Shown: positions 38,409 to 46,484, counted from the first letter of the stretch. The stretch: 64,000 nucleotides of DNA from Mycolicibacterium sp. P9-22 (GCF_008329585.1 NZ_NPKP01000005.1:124001-188000); one strand, 5' to 3'. Notes: a model not told the origin generated them from the letters alone. Numbers and translations: made by a program.

Positions 38409-39025
38409 CAAGCCTCGATGCTAATCAGATGCTTGGCCTGATTGCCGACTTCCAGCGCGGCGGCGCGGTCTGCGGACGTGAGGACCTTCTGATTTTCCTC
38501 GGGGATGAGGCTGATGGCGCCGGTGCGGTAGAGCTCGGCGAGCGCGTCGTCGATGGCGGTGCGGGGCAGGTCATCGAGCTGCCCGCGCAGTTTCGTCAGC
38601 GCGACCCACGCGCCCGGTCGGGCGGCCAGCGCGGTGTAGGCGTCGCGGATCCGGTCCGCGGGGCTGCTCGGCGTGTCGGGCCAGAACACGTCGGCCAGGC
38701 TGAGGTCGGCGCGCTGCAGGTAGCGCTGGAAGCCTTGCAAGACCGTGGCGAGCGTTTTGGCGGGCCCGGTGGCGCCCTTCGGCGGGGCCGCGGCGAGGAG
38801 GTCGCGGCACACCCGCCAGCCGCGGTCGGTGAGCTCGTGAACGAAACGGCCACCGGTGCGGTCGGATTCGATCAGGCCGAGGTCATTGAGCTTGTCGCGG
38901 CCGGCCTTCTCGAGTTTGGGACCCAGCGCGACGAGGTCCGGGTTGGGTACCGGGCGGGATTCGGCCATCAGGACCAGCAGCACAGCGCGCTCGGTGCCGG
39001 TCAGGTCTGCCGGGGTGACACTCAC
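38408..39025 (-). CDS. Winged-helix partner of the dual-ATPase
   Basis: 205 residues. The first about 85 residues look like a winged helix (LTGTERAVLLVLMAESRPV, GRDKLNDLGLIESDRTGGRFVHELTDRGWRV). A second helical unit with DRIRDAYTALAARPGAWVALTKLRGQLDDLPRTAIDDALAELYRTGAISLIPEENQ may be another winged helix ending in a beta hairpin. This would suit a DNA-binding adaptor. Its stop overlaps the ATPase start, indicating 1:1 synthesis. No family name was recognised. Confidence 0.72.
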   Translation of the reverse strand: MSVTPADLTGTERAVLLVLMAESRPVPNPDLVALGPKLEKAGRDKLNDLGLIESDRTGGRFVHELTDRGWRVCRDLLAAAPPKGATGPAKTLATVLQGFQRYLQRADLSLADVFWPDTPSSPADRIRDAYTALAARPGAWVALTKLRGQLDDLPRTAIDDALAELYRTGAISLIPEENQKVLTSADRAAALEVGNQAKHLISIEA

Positions 39026-39074
39026 GGCTTACAACGTAGCGGGATGTGGGTGGCGCGTCAGGGCGAGCGGGTGG

Positions 39075-40091
39075 TCAGTTGAAGCGGCCGATGATCGGGA
39101 TGCGGTCCAGGATGCGGTCGCGCAGCCGCGGTTGTTCCACCACGGGAACCGGAGGTGGCATCGGTGCGGGCGCGACGGCCGGCGGCGGCAGCGGTGCGGG
39201 AGCGGCGGCCGGAGGCGGTAGTGCCGGGGCGGCCGGTGCGATGTTGAGGGTTCTGGCCATCTCCCGCGACGCGCGTGGCGGTGCCGGGGTGAGCGGCGCT
39301 GCGGGCGGCTTCGTGGTCTCCACTGCGGCCACCGGGCGCGGCGGGGGTTCGGGTGCCTCCGGGGCGGTCAGCGCGACCGACAGCGAGACGACGAAGACGA
39401 CGGCCGCGGAGCCCAGCGCGACGGAAAGTGCGCCGACGCGGCTGATGCTCTTCTTGGTCTCCGGTGCCTCGGGTGCGTTGGCCGCGAGTGCGGAGGCCAG
39501 GGCGGCGCCGCGGGTGAGGGCGAAGTCCGCTTCGGTGGCGGTGATGACGGGCCGGTCGGTTTCTTCGGCGACGGCGGCGACGAGTTCGTCGGGGTCCTGC
39601 GAGCCCAGGATGTAGACGGCGTCGGGGCTGGGGCGGGCGGCGCGCACGATGGCGCGGACACGGTCGTTGAGGGTGGCGGCGTCCTCGTGGTCGATGTGTT
39701 CGACGTGGATCTCGAATCCGTCGACGGTGGCGACCACGGCGCCGTCGGGTTCGACGACGCAGACCACGAGAAAGTCCTGGTGGGCGATGTCGGCGATGCC
39801 GCGGGCCAGGGCCGCGGTGGCCTCGACATCGCGGACAGCGACGACGGGTGCTCCGCCGGCGTAGGCGTCGAGGGCTTCGCGGACCTTGATGGCCTCGGTT
39901 TCGGCGTCGTGGGACCAGGTGATCCCGACGGCGCGCAGATCGGCGTCGGCAGGGAGTTCGGCCAGGTAGCCCTCGATACCGTCGACGCTGAGAACCTTGC
40001 GGTCGACGTGCTGGCCCTCGCCGGTGTCGCCGTCGACCAGCTCGCCGTGGATGTCCTTCGATGTCACCGAAAGGCCCAGCACCAGGCTCAT
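39075..40091 (-). CDS. DUF7159-type mycobacterial membrane protein
   Basis: 338 residues. The N-terminal about 200 residues form a cytosolic ATPase-like fold with two similar halves (begins MSLVLGLSVTSKDIHGELVDGD; AVGITWSHDAETEAIKVREAL; DAVYILGSQDPDELVAAV), like the DUF7159 proteins unique to mycobacteria. A single transmembrane helix lies near 222-244 (GALSVALGSAAVVFVVSLSVALT). The outer tail of about 90 residues is Pro/Ala-rich with repeats of the APAPLPPP type, and ends RIPIIGRFN. No function is known; the gene lies 49 bases upstream of the winged-helix gene. Confidence 0.75.
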   Translation of the reverse strand: MSLVLGLSVTSKDIHGELVDGDTGEGQHVDRKVLSVDGIEGYLAELPADADLRAVGITWSHDAETEAIKVREALDAYAGGAPVVAVRDVEATAALARGIADIAHQDFLVVCVVEPDGAVVATVDGFEIHVEHIDHEDAATLNDRVRAIVRAARPSPDAVYILGSQDPDELVAAVAEETDRPVITATEADFALTRGAALASALAANAPEAPETKKSISRVGALSVALGSAAVVFVVSLSVALTAPEAPEPPPRPVAAVETTKPPAAPLTPAPPRASREMARTLNIAPAAPALPPPAAAPAPLPPPAVAPAPMPPPVPVVEQPRLRDRILDRIPIIGRFN

Positions 40092-40175
40092 TGGGGTCCC
40101 CTTGATCCGTCCATTGCAGTTGAGGTTACCCAGGCGGCAATTGTTTATTCGATCGGCGGCGTGCGGGCGGGTGAG

Positions 40176-40568
40176 TCACCGTGCTGCGGTGATATCGGTG
40201 TGCGCGAAGTCGTCGCCGACGTAGAGCAGTGGTTCCCCGGTGACCTCGGCGAGTGCGTAGGAGTAGCAGTCACCGAGATTCAGTCCGGCCGGGTGGCCGC
40301 TCCCGCGACCGAAGTCGCGGTAAGCCCGTGTCGCACTTGCCGCCTGCTCGGCATCGAAAGGCACAGTCTCGATGCCCAATTCATGGATCAGGCTCTCGAC
40401 GCGACGGAAGTCTTCGGGCGCCATCCGTCGCATCAGCACGGCGGCGACTTCGACCATCGAGGCTGCTGCGATTTTGGCCGCAGGCGCATCCAGAATCGCA
40501 TCAACGATCCGGTCTCGTTCGGGTTCGTTGAGCGCTATCGCCACGATCGCGCTGGTATCCACGATCAC
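40176..40568 (-). CDS. vapC: VapC-family PIN-domain toxin
   Basis: A 130-residue ribonuclease toxin. The PIN catalytic acids are Asp4 (MIVDTSAIVAI), Glu40 (ASMVEVAAVLM), Asp100 (LNLGDCYSYALA) and Asp119/120 (LYVGDDFAHTDI). The sequence is close in plan to the VapC30/Rv0624 type. It cleaves RNA, usually tRNA, when not held by VapB. The ATG overlaps the vapB stop by 4 bases, the standard antitoxin-first order. Confidence 0.93.
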   Translation of the reverse strand: MIVDTSAIVAIALNEPERDRIVDAILDAPAAKIAAASMVEVAAVLMRRMAPEDFRRVESLIHELGIETVPFDAEQAASATRAYRDFGRGSGHPAGLNLGDCYSYALAEVTGEPLLYVGDDFAHTDITAAR

Positions 40569-40828
40569 ACTGGCAGCCCGTGGCCGTCATACAGTTGCTT
40601 CTCGTCCGCGCGGATCTGGTTCTTCTGCTCAGCGGTCAGCGATCTGTCGAGGTCACCCAGCAGCTTGTCCACGTTGGCCCGCCGCACTTCTCGACCGGCT
40701 CCGGCGTCGACCTCTGCGAGCTTGGCTCGTACCGCCTCTTCAACGGCGCTGGTTTGGCTGAGCCCCGTGCGTCGAGCGAGTTCGCGCACGAGCTCGACCG
40801 TCCGCTCGTTCTTGATGTTCAGACCCAT
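40565..40828 (-). CDS. vapB: VapB-family antitoxin
   Basis: 87 residues of the Rv0623/PSK type: MGLNIKNERTVELVRELARRTGLSQTSAVEEAVRAKL is the ribbon-helix-helix DNA-binding part. The C-terminal DRSLTAEQKNQIRADEKQLYDG segment would wrap the toxin. The ATG directly follows an operator-promoter with a leaderless layout, so the complex should repress its own synthesis. Confidence 0.92.
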   Translation of the reverse strand: MGLNIKNERTVELVRELARRTGLSQTSAVEEAVRAKLAEVDAGAGREVRRANVDKLLGDLDRSLTAEQKNQIRADEKQLYDGHGLPV

Positions 40829-40857
40829 GGTAGAAATCTACCTGTCCTTGGTAGAAA
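40829..40857 (-). promoter_or_regulatory. vapBC operator with overlapping leaderless promoter
   Basis: Read on the minus strand, TTTCTACC occurs twice 21 bases apart, and the copy next to the gene forms the perfect palindrome GGTAGATTTCTACC ending directly at the ATG. TAGATT inside it is a good -10 hexamer exactly 6 bases before the A of ATG, so the mRNA probably starts at the start codon and VapB binding would cover the -10. Confidence 0.7.
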
Positions 40858-40871
40858 GGTCGACCGGGCTG

Positions 40872-41792
40872 TTAGGCCGTCATGTCGGTGACGCGGCGAA
40901 ACTCCGAAGCGAAGCCCTCGGCCACGCCCGCGGCTCGGCGACGGTATTCGTCGAAGGTCAGGTCCTTATCTCCTCGCCGGTACCGCGACGCCATCCGCGC
41001 CAAGGCGTCGGCGCCCTCGTTCAACGGTTCGCCGCAATGCCCGGGCGCCCAGCGCACGTCGATCCGCTCCCGGTCGGCGTGAATCTGTCGTCGCGCGACG
41101 TGCAGCGGACCGTCCGCCGGGTACTCGCCAGGCATCACGGCGTCGCCGCGCTTCCAACGGTTCACCATCGCGACGGCATCCTGGCTGTCGGACATCACCG
41201 ACAGACGCCGCCGAGTCAGTTCCCGGACTGCGTCGCCGATTGCGAGCAGCTCGGCGACGACTACCGGTTGCGTTCCCACCGTGTTGAGCGATGAGCGGTA
41301 TCCCGCCATACCGTAGTGCCCGGTGCAGGACAGCCACGCGAAGCCGGCGTGTTTGCCGCGCACGGAACCGTCGGTGGCGACCATCATCGAATCCCGATCG
41401 ACTGGCAGCGATACCACCGGTATGGGCGGGGCCTGTCGCAGCCGCTCCTCGGCAGCCTCCATGAACGATTGATTCGAGGCGTCGGGCCGTTCGATCCACC
41501 AGTGGGTCCCGTGGGCCTGCTGCCACAGCGGGCTGGCGCCTTTGAGGTTGACGAGAAACCGCATCCGCAGGTGCTTCCCGTGCTCGCCGCGGACTCGGGC
41601 GATGGCATCCAACAGCGCGGCCTCCTTGGTCGGCACGGCGATGAAACCCGACCAAGCCAGCAGGTCTCCGACGGCGGCATAGCGATAGCCGAAATCCACT
41701 GCCGCGACGGCGATCGCGACCGTCTCCGGTGGGCGCGGGCGGGCGAAGGCGAGATCGACCGGTTTGGGCCGAGCTCGCGGTAGCGGCGCCAT
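40872..41792 (-). CDS. RNase HI-like protein with long N-terminal extension
   Basis: 306 residues. Residues about 138-285 form an RNase HI domain with all four acids and the His: Asp in MVATDGSVRGKHAGFAW, Glu in VVAELLAIGDAV, Asp in SVMSDSQDAVAMV, and His and Asp in RWAPGHCGEPLNEGADALARMA. The first about 135 residues (DFGYRYAAVGDLLAWSGFIAV, LRMRFLVNLKGASPLWQQ) form an extra alpha-beta domain I do not recognise; it is not the usual hybrid-binding domain. It probably degrades RNA in RNA-DNA hybrids. The DUF2510 gene ends one base upstream, so they are co-transcribed. Confidence 0.8.
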   Translation of the reverse strand: MAPLPRARPKPVDLAFARPRPPETVAIAVAAVDFGYRYAAVGDLLAWSGFIAVPTKEAALLDAIARVRGEHGKHLRMRFLVNLKGASPLWQQAHGTHWWIERPDASNQSFMEAAEERLRQAPPIPVVSLPVDRDSMMVATDGSVRGKHAGFAWLSCTGHYGMAGYRSSLNTVGTQPVVVAELLAIGDAVRELTRRRLSVMSDSQDAVAMVNRWKRGDAVMPGEYPADGPLHVARRQIHADRERIDVRWAPGHCGEPLNEGADALARMASRYRRGDKDLTFDEYRRRAAGVAEGFASEFRRVTDMTA

Positions 41793-42374
41793 CTATCCGC
41801 AATCGGGTGGCAGGTACTGGCCGTGCATCCCGCGCGGGTCGCCCTGTTGGTAGAGCTGGTCCTCGTGCTCGGCGCGCTGAGCGAGCATGTCGCGCTGGAA
41901 CTGCTCGCGACGCACCTGCTCCTCGCGCTGCTGCGCGGCTTTCAGCGCCCAGAAGCCTACACCGGCGAGCACGCCGATCACCGCGAAAACGGCGAGCAGC
42001 CAGGGGTGTTGGGCGATCAGACCCATCAGGAACAGCGCACCGACCACACCGATTCCGACCAGCGGACCGCGATTCGCGGTGCGCACCGTCGCGCCGTTTC
42101 CGGCGACCGCCACCGATGACGATCCGCCACCGCCGAAGATGGCTGCCAAGGCCCAGATGGGCAGCCATAGGCCGCAGGTGAACACGGTCAACACCAGGTG
42201 CAGTCCGTGGCTGGTGCCGCCGCCGTTGGACACGGCCACCGCCACGGCCTGTACCGGCGGCGCCGCGGCGGGCGGCGGGGTGGGTGTGAAGTGTTGAGTC
42301 CAGCGTTGGCCGTCGTGGTAGCGCTGGCCGGGCTGTCCGGCCGGGTCCGGGTACCAACCGGGGTTTGTGATCAT
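41793..42374 (-). CDS. DUF2510 membrane protein
   Basis: 193 residues. The DUF2510 motif is at the very N-terminus (NPGWYPDPAGQPGQRYHDGQRWTQHF). A Pro/Ala linker follows, then three hydrophobic segments (about 60-85, 103-120, 125-145) and a charged Gln-rich C-terminus (QQREEQVRREQFQRDML). DUF2510 proteins are common in actinobacteria beside secretion and defence genes and have no known activity. It is upstream of the RNase HI-like gene. Confidence 0.82.
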   Translation of the reverse strand: MITNPGWYPDPAGQPGQRYHDGQRWTQHFTPTPPPAAAPPVQAVAVAVSNGGGTSHGLHLVLTVFTCGLWLPIWALAAIFGGGGSSSVAVAGNGATVRTANRGPLVGIGVVGALFLMGLIAQHPWLLAVFAVIGVLAGVGFWALKAAQQREEQVRREQFQRDMLAQRAEHEDQLYQQGDPRGMHGQYLPPDCG

Positions 42375-42464
42375 GGTGTCCTCCGTCGATTCGCTTCGTG
42401 CTCAAGCGAGCCGGACAGAATGACAGAGCCCACCGACAAGTTCTGCGCGCCGTCCGCCGGACTG

Positions 42465-43091
42465 TCAGGAGCGGCGTCGGGGTCGGTCGATGTAGTAGCC
42501 GATCAGGTACGCGATCGGCGGGAGCAGAAAGACCGGGATCGAGCTCACGACGATCAGCGCGAGTTGCACCCACCGGCGGCGGGCGATCGGGAACCCGTCA
42601 TACGAGTCGATGTAGCCGGTGCCGGCGAGCAATACGACGGGCAATGCCGCAACGCCGAGCGTTGCGCCGGACATCCCCAACACCAGTGCGCTCACTCCCG
42701 CACACACGCTGGCAACCGCCATCAGCCACCACTGCGCGTCGGCGGTTACCTGGCCGCGGTAGGAGTCCGACGGCGGAATCACCGGAGGCGCGGGACTGCC
42801 ATCGGGGAGCGGATCAGGTCGAGTTCGAGCGATCCAGAACGAGTGAATTCGCCCGCCGATTTTGAGATATGAAGTACGGAAGTAGGCAAAACAAGCGGCT
42901 GCCGCGAGACAGACGGCGAGCACCACCCCGACCATATGCCAGCCAGGTTCGATGAATGCGCATGCCATCAACGCTGCTCCGAAAAGCCAACTCGCCCAAT
43001 ATACTCGGCGCTGCCGACGGACATTTGGAATGAAGCCGAGGGTGCAGATACCTGCCAGCGCGATCGCGCCTCCGGCACCCAACCAATACAC
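42465..43091 (-). CDS. Multipass membrane protein, putative immunity protein of cassette A
   Basis: 208 residues from a GTG with GGAGGAG 8 bases upstream (first residues VYWLGAGGAIALAG). There are about six hydrophobic helices in two groups separated by a polar loop with FAYFRTSYLKIGGRIHSFW and RTRPDPLPDGSPAP. The same block, as FRTSHIKIDGRIYAAY and RQPDPPPA, is in the 48669-49013 protein, and both share the RR.YW segment, so the two are paralogues. It starts 20 bases after the stop of a glycine-zipper effector, the position of an immunity gene. That role is inference. Confidence 0.65.
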   Translation of the reverse strand: MYWLGAGGAIALAGICTLGFIPNVRRQRRVYWASWLFGAALMACAFIEPGWHMVGVVLAVCLAAAACFAYFRTSYLKIGGRIHSFWIARTRPDPLPDGSPAPPVIPPSDSYRGQVTADAQWWLMAVASVCAGVSALVLGMSGATLGVAALPVVLLAGTGYIDSYDGFPIARRRWVQLALIVVSSIPVFLLPPIAYLIGYYIDRPRRRS

Positions 43092-43110
43092 GGGCGGCAC
43101 TCCTCCGAGT

Positions 43111-44610
43111 TCAGCGATCAAAAGTCGAACCGATCTGTGCACCACCGGCTTTAAAGACTTCCCCGAAGATCAGTCCTCCCGTTATTGCTCCAACAAACGC
43201 GCCGCCTGGACCCAACGCCAAGCCACCGAGGAATCCGACCCCAGCGCCGCCACCTGCCCCACCGGCCAGACTGCCGGCTAGGCCACCAAAAGTCTTACCC
43301 GGGGCAGCGCCGTTGAGGACTTCGTCGAGTGCGAAAATGGATTCGCCCGCTATTCCTGCGGCGCCGAGTACTCGTCCGAGGCCCGAAATGGCTTTCAGAT
43401 CCGCTGTCGAATAACGCTCCCATGGCAGTGAGTGCTTACCGTCCGATAGGGCACCGTCCAGTTGCTTGATCTCACTCAAGGGTCCCGCCGTCGCGGCGAT
43501 ATCCCTCAAGGTTGCACCCTGGGCCATAGCTTGGGCTACGTCCGTAGCGGCACCACGTGACAATCCTTGATTCTCAAGCCCTTTGATCATCGCATCCATC
43601 GCATTAACCCGCGCCTGCGCTTCCTGTTGATCCATCCAGGCGGTGGCCTCATCTGGAGTCATCGGCGGCATCGTGGGCGTGCCTTGCTCAAGTTGTCGCT
43701 GCCATTCCTGTCGCACCAACGCACGCCGCTGCGGATCTGCGCCGAGAACAGGGTCGGGAGGAAGGCTCCCAGGCGGGAATCGGGACGTCTGGAAGTCGTC
43801 CAACCGCTCACCGGCGAGATTCGTTGCCGTCGGATCTGAGGCCGGGTTTTGAATGGTGTCGTAGTCACGAAGACGGGCGGCAGCAGCCGCTCGCTCGGGC
43901 GTCATCGGACCACCACTATTGACCAGAGCAAGATCCGCAGCCCGTTGTTGGAAGTTGTAGTCGGCCGCTTCGCCACGGGCGGCGTCGGTACCGCTCACGC
44001 CATCACCGTCGGCCGCATCTACGGCGTCAGGTAGGTAGCCACTAGCACGCATCCCGTCCATTGCGCTCGCCAATTCGGCTACATACGTGTCACGCAAGTT
44101 CCCGATACTCGAGAGCGCATCACGGACCTCCTGGACAGCCATGTTCCTCAATGGCGCGATGTTGTTCTCGTCCACGACGACGCCATCCTGTTCGACGGCG
44201 GCGGCGATCGCATCGTCAATCCGTTGCAGGCTCGCTTCGAGTTCTTCAATTGATGATTGTGACGACTGCTGGGCCTCGGCCAGGGCGGCCGATATGTTGC
44301 CAAGGTCGACCGCTATCCGCGCAAGCTCCTCTTTATCCAGGTTCAGCGATGTCGTCGCGCGAGTCACTTCGTCCGAATCGTTGATCGGGTGGCCGCCACC
44401 GTCCTGGCGGTCCCAAGCCGCCTCGAATCGCCGCTTCGCTTCGTTGAACTCTTGGTCGGTATCGCCCATGCAGACACCCGCGTCGTGGAAGGCGGTCGCG
44501 AGCTCGTTGATCTGGCCGGGCGACCCGCTCTGGATCGTCGCGTCGAGCTTCCACGGGTCCCCATTGGCACGCTGAATCAGGTCCTGGAGATTGAGGTAAT
44601 AGAGATCCAC
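43111..44610 (-). CDS. Large ESX-type effector with glycine-zipper C-terminus (cassette A)
   Basis: 499 residues. The N-terminal about 190 residues are long helices with coiled-coil character (DLYYLNLQDLIQRANGDPW; AAWDRQDGG; ISAALAEAQQSSQSSIEELEASLQRIDDAIAA), like mycobacterial ESX-exported proteins of the WXG/LXG kind. A polar middle follows (TPERAAAAARLRDYDTIQNPAS). The last about 65 residues are hydrophobic and Gly-rich with repeated GxxxG (GGLAGSLAGGAGGGAGVGF, then GPGGAFVGAITGG), a glycine zipper of membrane-inserting toxins. No enzymatic toxin domain is seen. A 103-residue DUF2563 protein precedes it by 3 bases and a membrane protein follows. A toxin role is inferred from layout. Confidence 0.65.
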   Translation of the reverse strand: MDLYYLNLQDLIQRANGDPWKLDATIQSGSPGQINELATAFHDAGVCMGDTDQEFNEAKRRFEAAWDRQDGGGHPINDSDEVTRATTSLNLDKEELARIAVDLGNISAALAEAQQSSQSSIEELEASLQRIDDAIAAAVEQDGVVVDENNIAPLRNMAVQEVRDALSSIGNLRDTYVAELASAMDGMRASGYLPDAVDAADGDGVSGTDAARGEAADYNFQQRAADLALVNSGGPMTPERAAAAARLRDYDTIQNPASDPTATNLAGERLDDFQTSRFPPGSLPPDPVLGADPQRRALVRQEWQRQLEQGTPTMPPMTPDEATAWMDQQEAQARVNAMDAMIKGLENQGLSRGAATDVAQAMAQGATLRDIAATAGPLSEIKQLDGALSDGKHSLPWERYSTADLKAISGLGRVLGAAGIAGESIFALDEVLNGAAPGKTFGGLAGSLAGGAGGGAGVGFLGGLALGPGGAFVGAITGGLIFGEVFKAGGAQIGSTFDR

Positions 44611-44613
44611 GAG

Positions 44614-44925
44614 TTAGTCGCTCGTAACACCGGCCCCATTGATACGGGTTGCACTGTCAGAATCTTCACCAGAAAATGCATCTGCGGCAGTTACCGACTT
44701 CTTGGCCAGTCGCTCGAATGTCGCGCGGTAGGCCGTCATGTTATCGGCGTAAAGCGTCTGAGCCTGCGACAGCTGGCGATGGAAATCATCAGCCTCGGCG
44801 AAATCCCCAAAAACACCTGCCTGCAGTTGTGTGGCAGCGAGACTGGCCGCGCCTTTTTGAGCGATGGTGCCTGCGCTATTCGAAAAGTCAGCCCCCATGC
44901 GAAGCAGACCCGTGTCGACGATCAT
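44614..44925 (-). CDS. DUF2563 small ESX-associated protein (cassette A partner)
   Basis: 103 residues: MIVDTGLLRMGADFSNSAG, GVFGDFAEADDFHRQLSQAQ, ADNMTAYRATFERLAKKS. This matches the DUF2563 family of mycobacteria, helical hairpin proteins of WXG100-like size usually next to larger ESX substrates. It should pair with the N-terminal helices of the 499-residue protein and go through a type VII system; no secretion machinery is in the window. The stop is 3 bases before the effector start. Confidence 0.72.
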   Translation of the reverse strand: MIVDTGLLRMGADFSNSAGTIAQKGAASLAATQLQAGVFGDFAEADDFHRQLSQAQTLYADNMTAYRATFERLAKKSVTAADAFSGEDSDSATRINGAGVTSD

Positions 44926-44986
44926 TGAACCCCCTCCAGCTGGAAGAGATTCTACTAGCAGCGAACCATGGCCGAACGCACCAAAC

Positions 44987-45733
44987 TCACGAGGTCTTTA
45001 CCCGGCTCAACATCGACTCGACCAGGTCAATCGCACGCTCTGAGGCCCTACCGCTGTCCGCCGGATCGTCGTGCACCAGTTCCACCTCGACCATGCAATC
45101 CTGCGACACCCCGAGTGCGCGTCCGACCACCTCGGGGGAGCCCTCGTCGCTGGAGACTGTAACGACGGCGGAAACAATACTGTCGGCGAGTCGGACATCT
45201 GACAGTGCGTAGTGCATGACCACTCCCCCGCTTGATTTCACCACTGTCCTGCTGTCACACGCTCGCCACTGGTCAGAGAATCGCTTGAACGTCTCCTCGG
45301 CACTACGAGGTGCGTCGAACACGGCCGCGCCGTACGTGGCAGCCGACTCCGAGGCGAAGGCGATGGCAACCAAGGGGGCTGAAAGGTATGCGTCGGTTTC
45401 CAGAGGCGACACTACCCCGATGCAGTCGCGCTCCGCGACTTCGCGGCTACCGATAAACGTGTTCCGGAGCTTCGCACCGTTGCGGATCTTCGGCGGTCCG
45501 TCAATTGTCACCGAATAGCCCAGCGCCTCAGAAAGCTCGGATTCGGTCGGCATTACCGACGTCAACCAGGCGTATGGCTCCTGCACCTGAGTATTCGTCG
45601 ATTCAGTCGATGATCTGCTGGTTGCAGGCGTTGACGTTCCGTCGCCTGAAGTCGAGCAGCTCACCAAAAGGGCGACGCTTGCGGCAGCCGCAGCCAACTG
45701 GCGCAGGGCTGATAGCCCCATCATGCGAGACAT
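44987..45733 (-). CDS. Lipoprotein with PknH-like sensor domain
   Basis: 248 residues. The signal peptide MSRMMGLSALRQLAAAAASVALL ends in lipobox LVSCS, so it is lipid-anchored at the outer face of the membrane. After a Ser/Thr linker comes a domain like the extracellular sensor of PknH and LppH: LTSVMPTESELSEALGYSV, ERDCIGVVSPLET, TFKRFSDQWRACDSRTVV, VGRALGVSQDCMVEVELV, with paired cysteines as in that family. The ligand is unknown. Confidence 0.82.
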   Translation of the reverse strand: MSRMMGLSALRQLAAAAASVALLVSCSTSGDGTSTPATSRSSTESTNTQVQEPYAWLTSVMPTESELSEALGYSVTIDGPPKIRNGAKLRNTFIGSREVAERDCIGVVSPLETDAYLSAPLVAIAFASESAATYGAAVFDAPRSAEETFKRFSDQWRACDSRTVVKSSGGVVMHYALSDVRLADSIVSAVVTVSSDEGSPEVVGRALGVSQDCMVEVELVHDDPADSGRASERAIDLVESMLSRVKTS

Positions 45734-45943
45734 GACCGTTTCATCGTCAATGCACCCCCGTCTAACCGATCACAATTACCGGCAAGATTAACCGAGTGGC
45801 CTTCCGCGTCCTTGGAGACAATCTGGTTGACCATGCGCGAAGGGGCAGCCGGGCCTTCGCTACTACCGCGCGGACGACACGCCAACCTCTCTGGATGCGA
45901 AGTGATCGGACAGGTCGAGCGTGCGAATCCGCACGCCGACGAA

Positions 45944-46474
45944 TCACCTGCGCCGAAACAGCTCAGCCGGCCGGCCCCAACCGATGGCCAACCGTTGACC
46001 GGTGGGCTCCAGGTGCGGCTCCACGGCACGCCGAAAAGTGTCCCGCTGCAACGGCTCGCCCGCGATCGTTTCGTGCGCCAGGCGCAGGTCCCGCAGGGTG
46101 AACTCGTCATCGAGCAGCCGGTCCGGGTCGGGGATCGCGGCGTAGCGGGCACGAACATCATCGACGTCCAGCGCGATGATCTCGGCGTGGTCGTAAACCA
46201 GCCGGCCGGGCGTATCCACCGGCACCAGCCGGGTCGCGTCGGCGAAGCGCGTCGACAACCTGTCGAAGGGGACCACCGCCACGTGCGCGACCGACAGCAC
46301 CCAACCTCGGTCGTCACGGCCGAGCGAATCGAAGACGTACAGCTGACGCGGCGCCAACCCGCGGACGCCCGCCCTGTCGGCCGGCAAGCGCTTCACGGCG
46401 TCAGCGAGCGCGGCTGAGCGATCTGAAACGCGAGCGAACGCGGTGAGAACGGATCGCAGCAACTCCTGGTGGAC
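45944..46474 (-). pseudogene. 5'-truncated NrtR-like (Nudix-related) protein
   Basis: The frame reads LYVFDSLGRDDRGWVLSVAHVAVVP and then the winged-helix C-terminus of NrtR-type proteins: YDHAEIIALDVDDVRARY, LLDDEFTLRDLRLAHETIAG, RDTFRRAVEPHLEPTGQ. The Nudix box is degenerate (DRSAALADAVKRLPADRAG), which is usual for NrtR regulators, but the first about 40 residues of the domain are missing. Upstream in the same frame lies only the shadow of the neighbouring gene. A TTG at 46462 is the only plausible start. I take it as a fragment left by rearrangement. Confidence 0.55.
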
Positions 46475-46484
46475 CGCCGGCCGC

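Noticed and set aside
35034-38441. 1135-codon plus-strand open frame opposite the dual-ATPase
   Set aside because: It is a long antisense shadow typical of high-GC codon bias; the minus strand has Walker motifs and coherent domains while the plus translation is low-complexity Gly/Arg/Gln.
45944-46474. Intact catalytic Nudix hydrolase
   Set aside because: The Nudix box residues (GX5EX7REUXEEXGU) are not present and the N-terminus is missing, so hydrolase activity is not supported.
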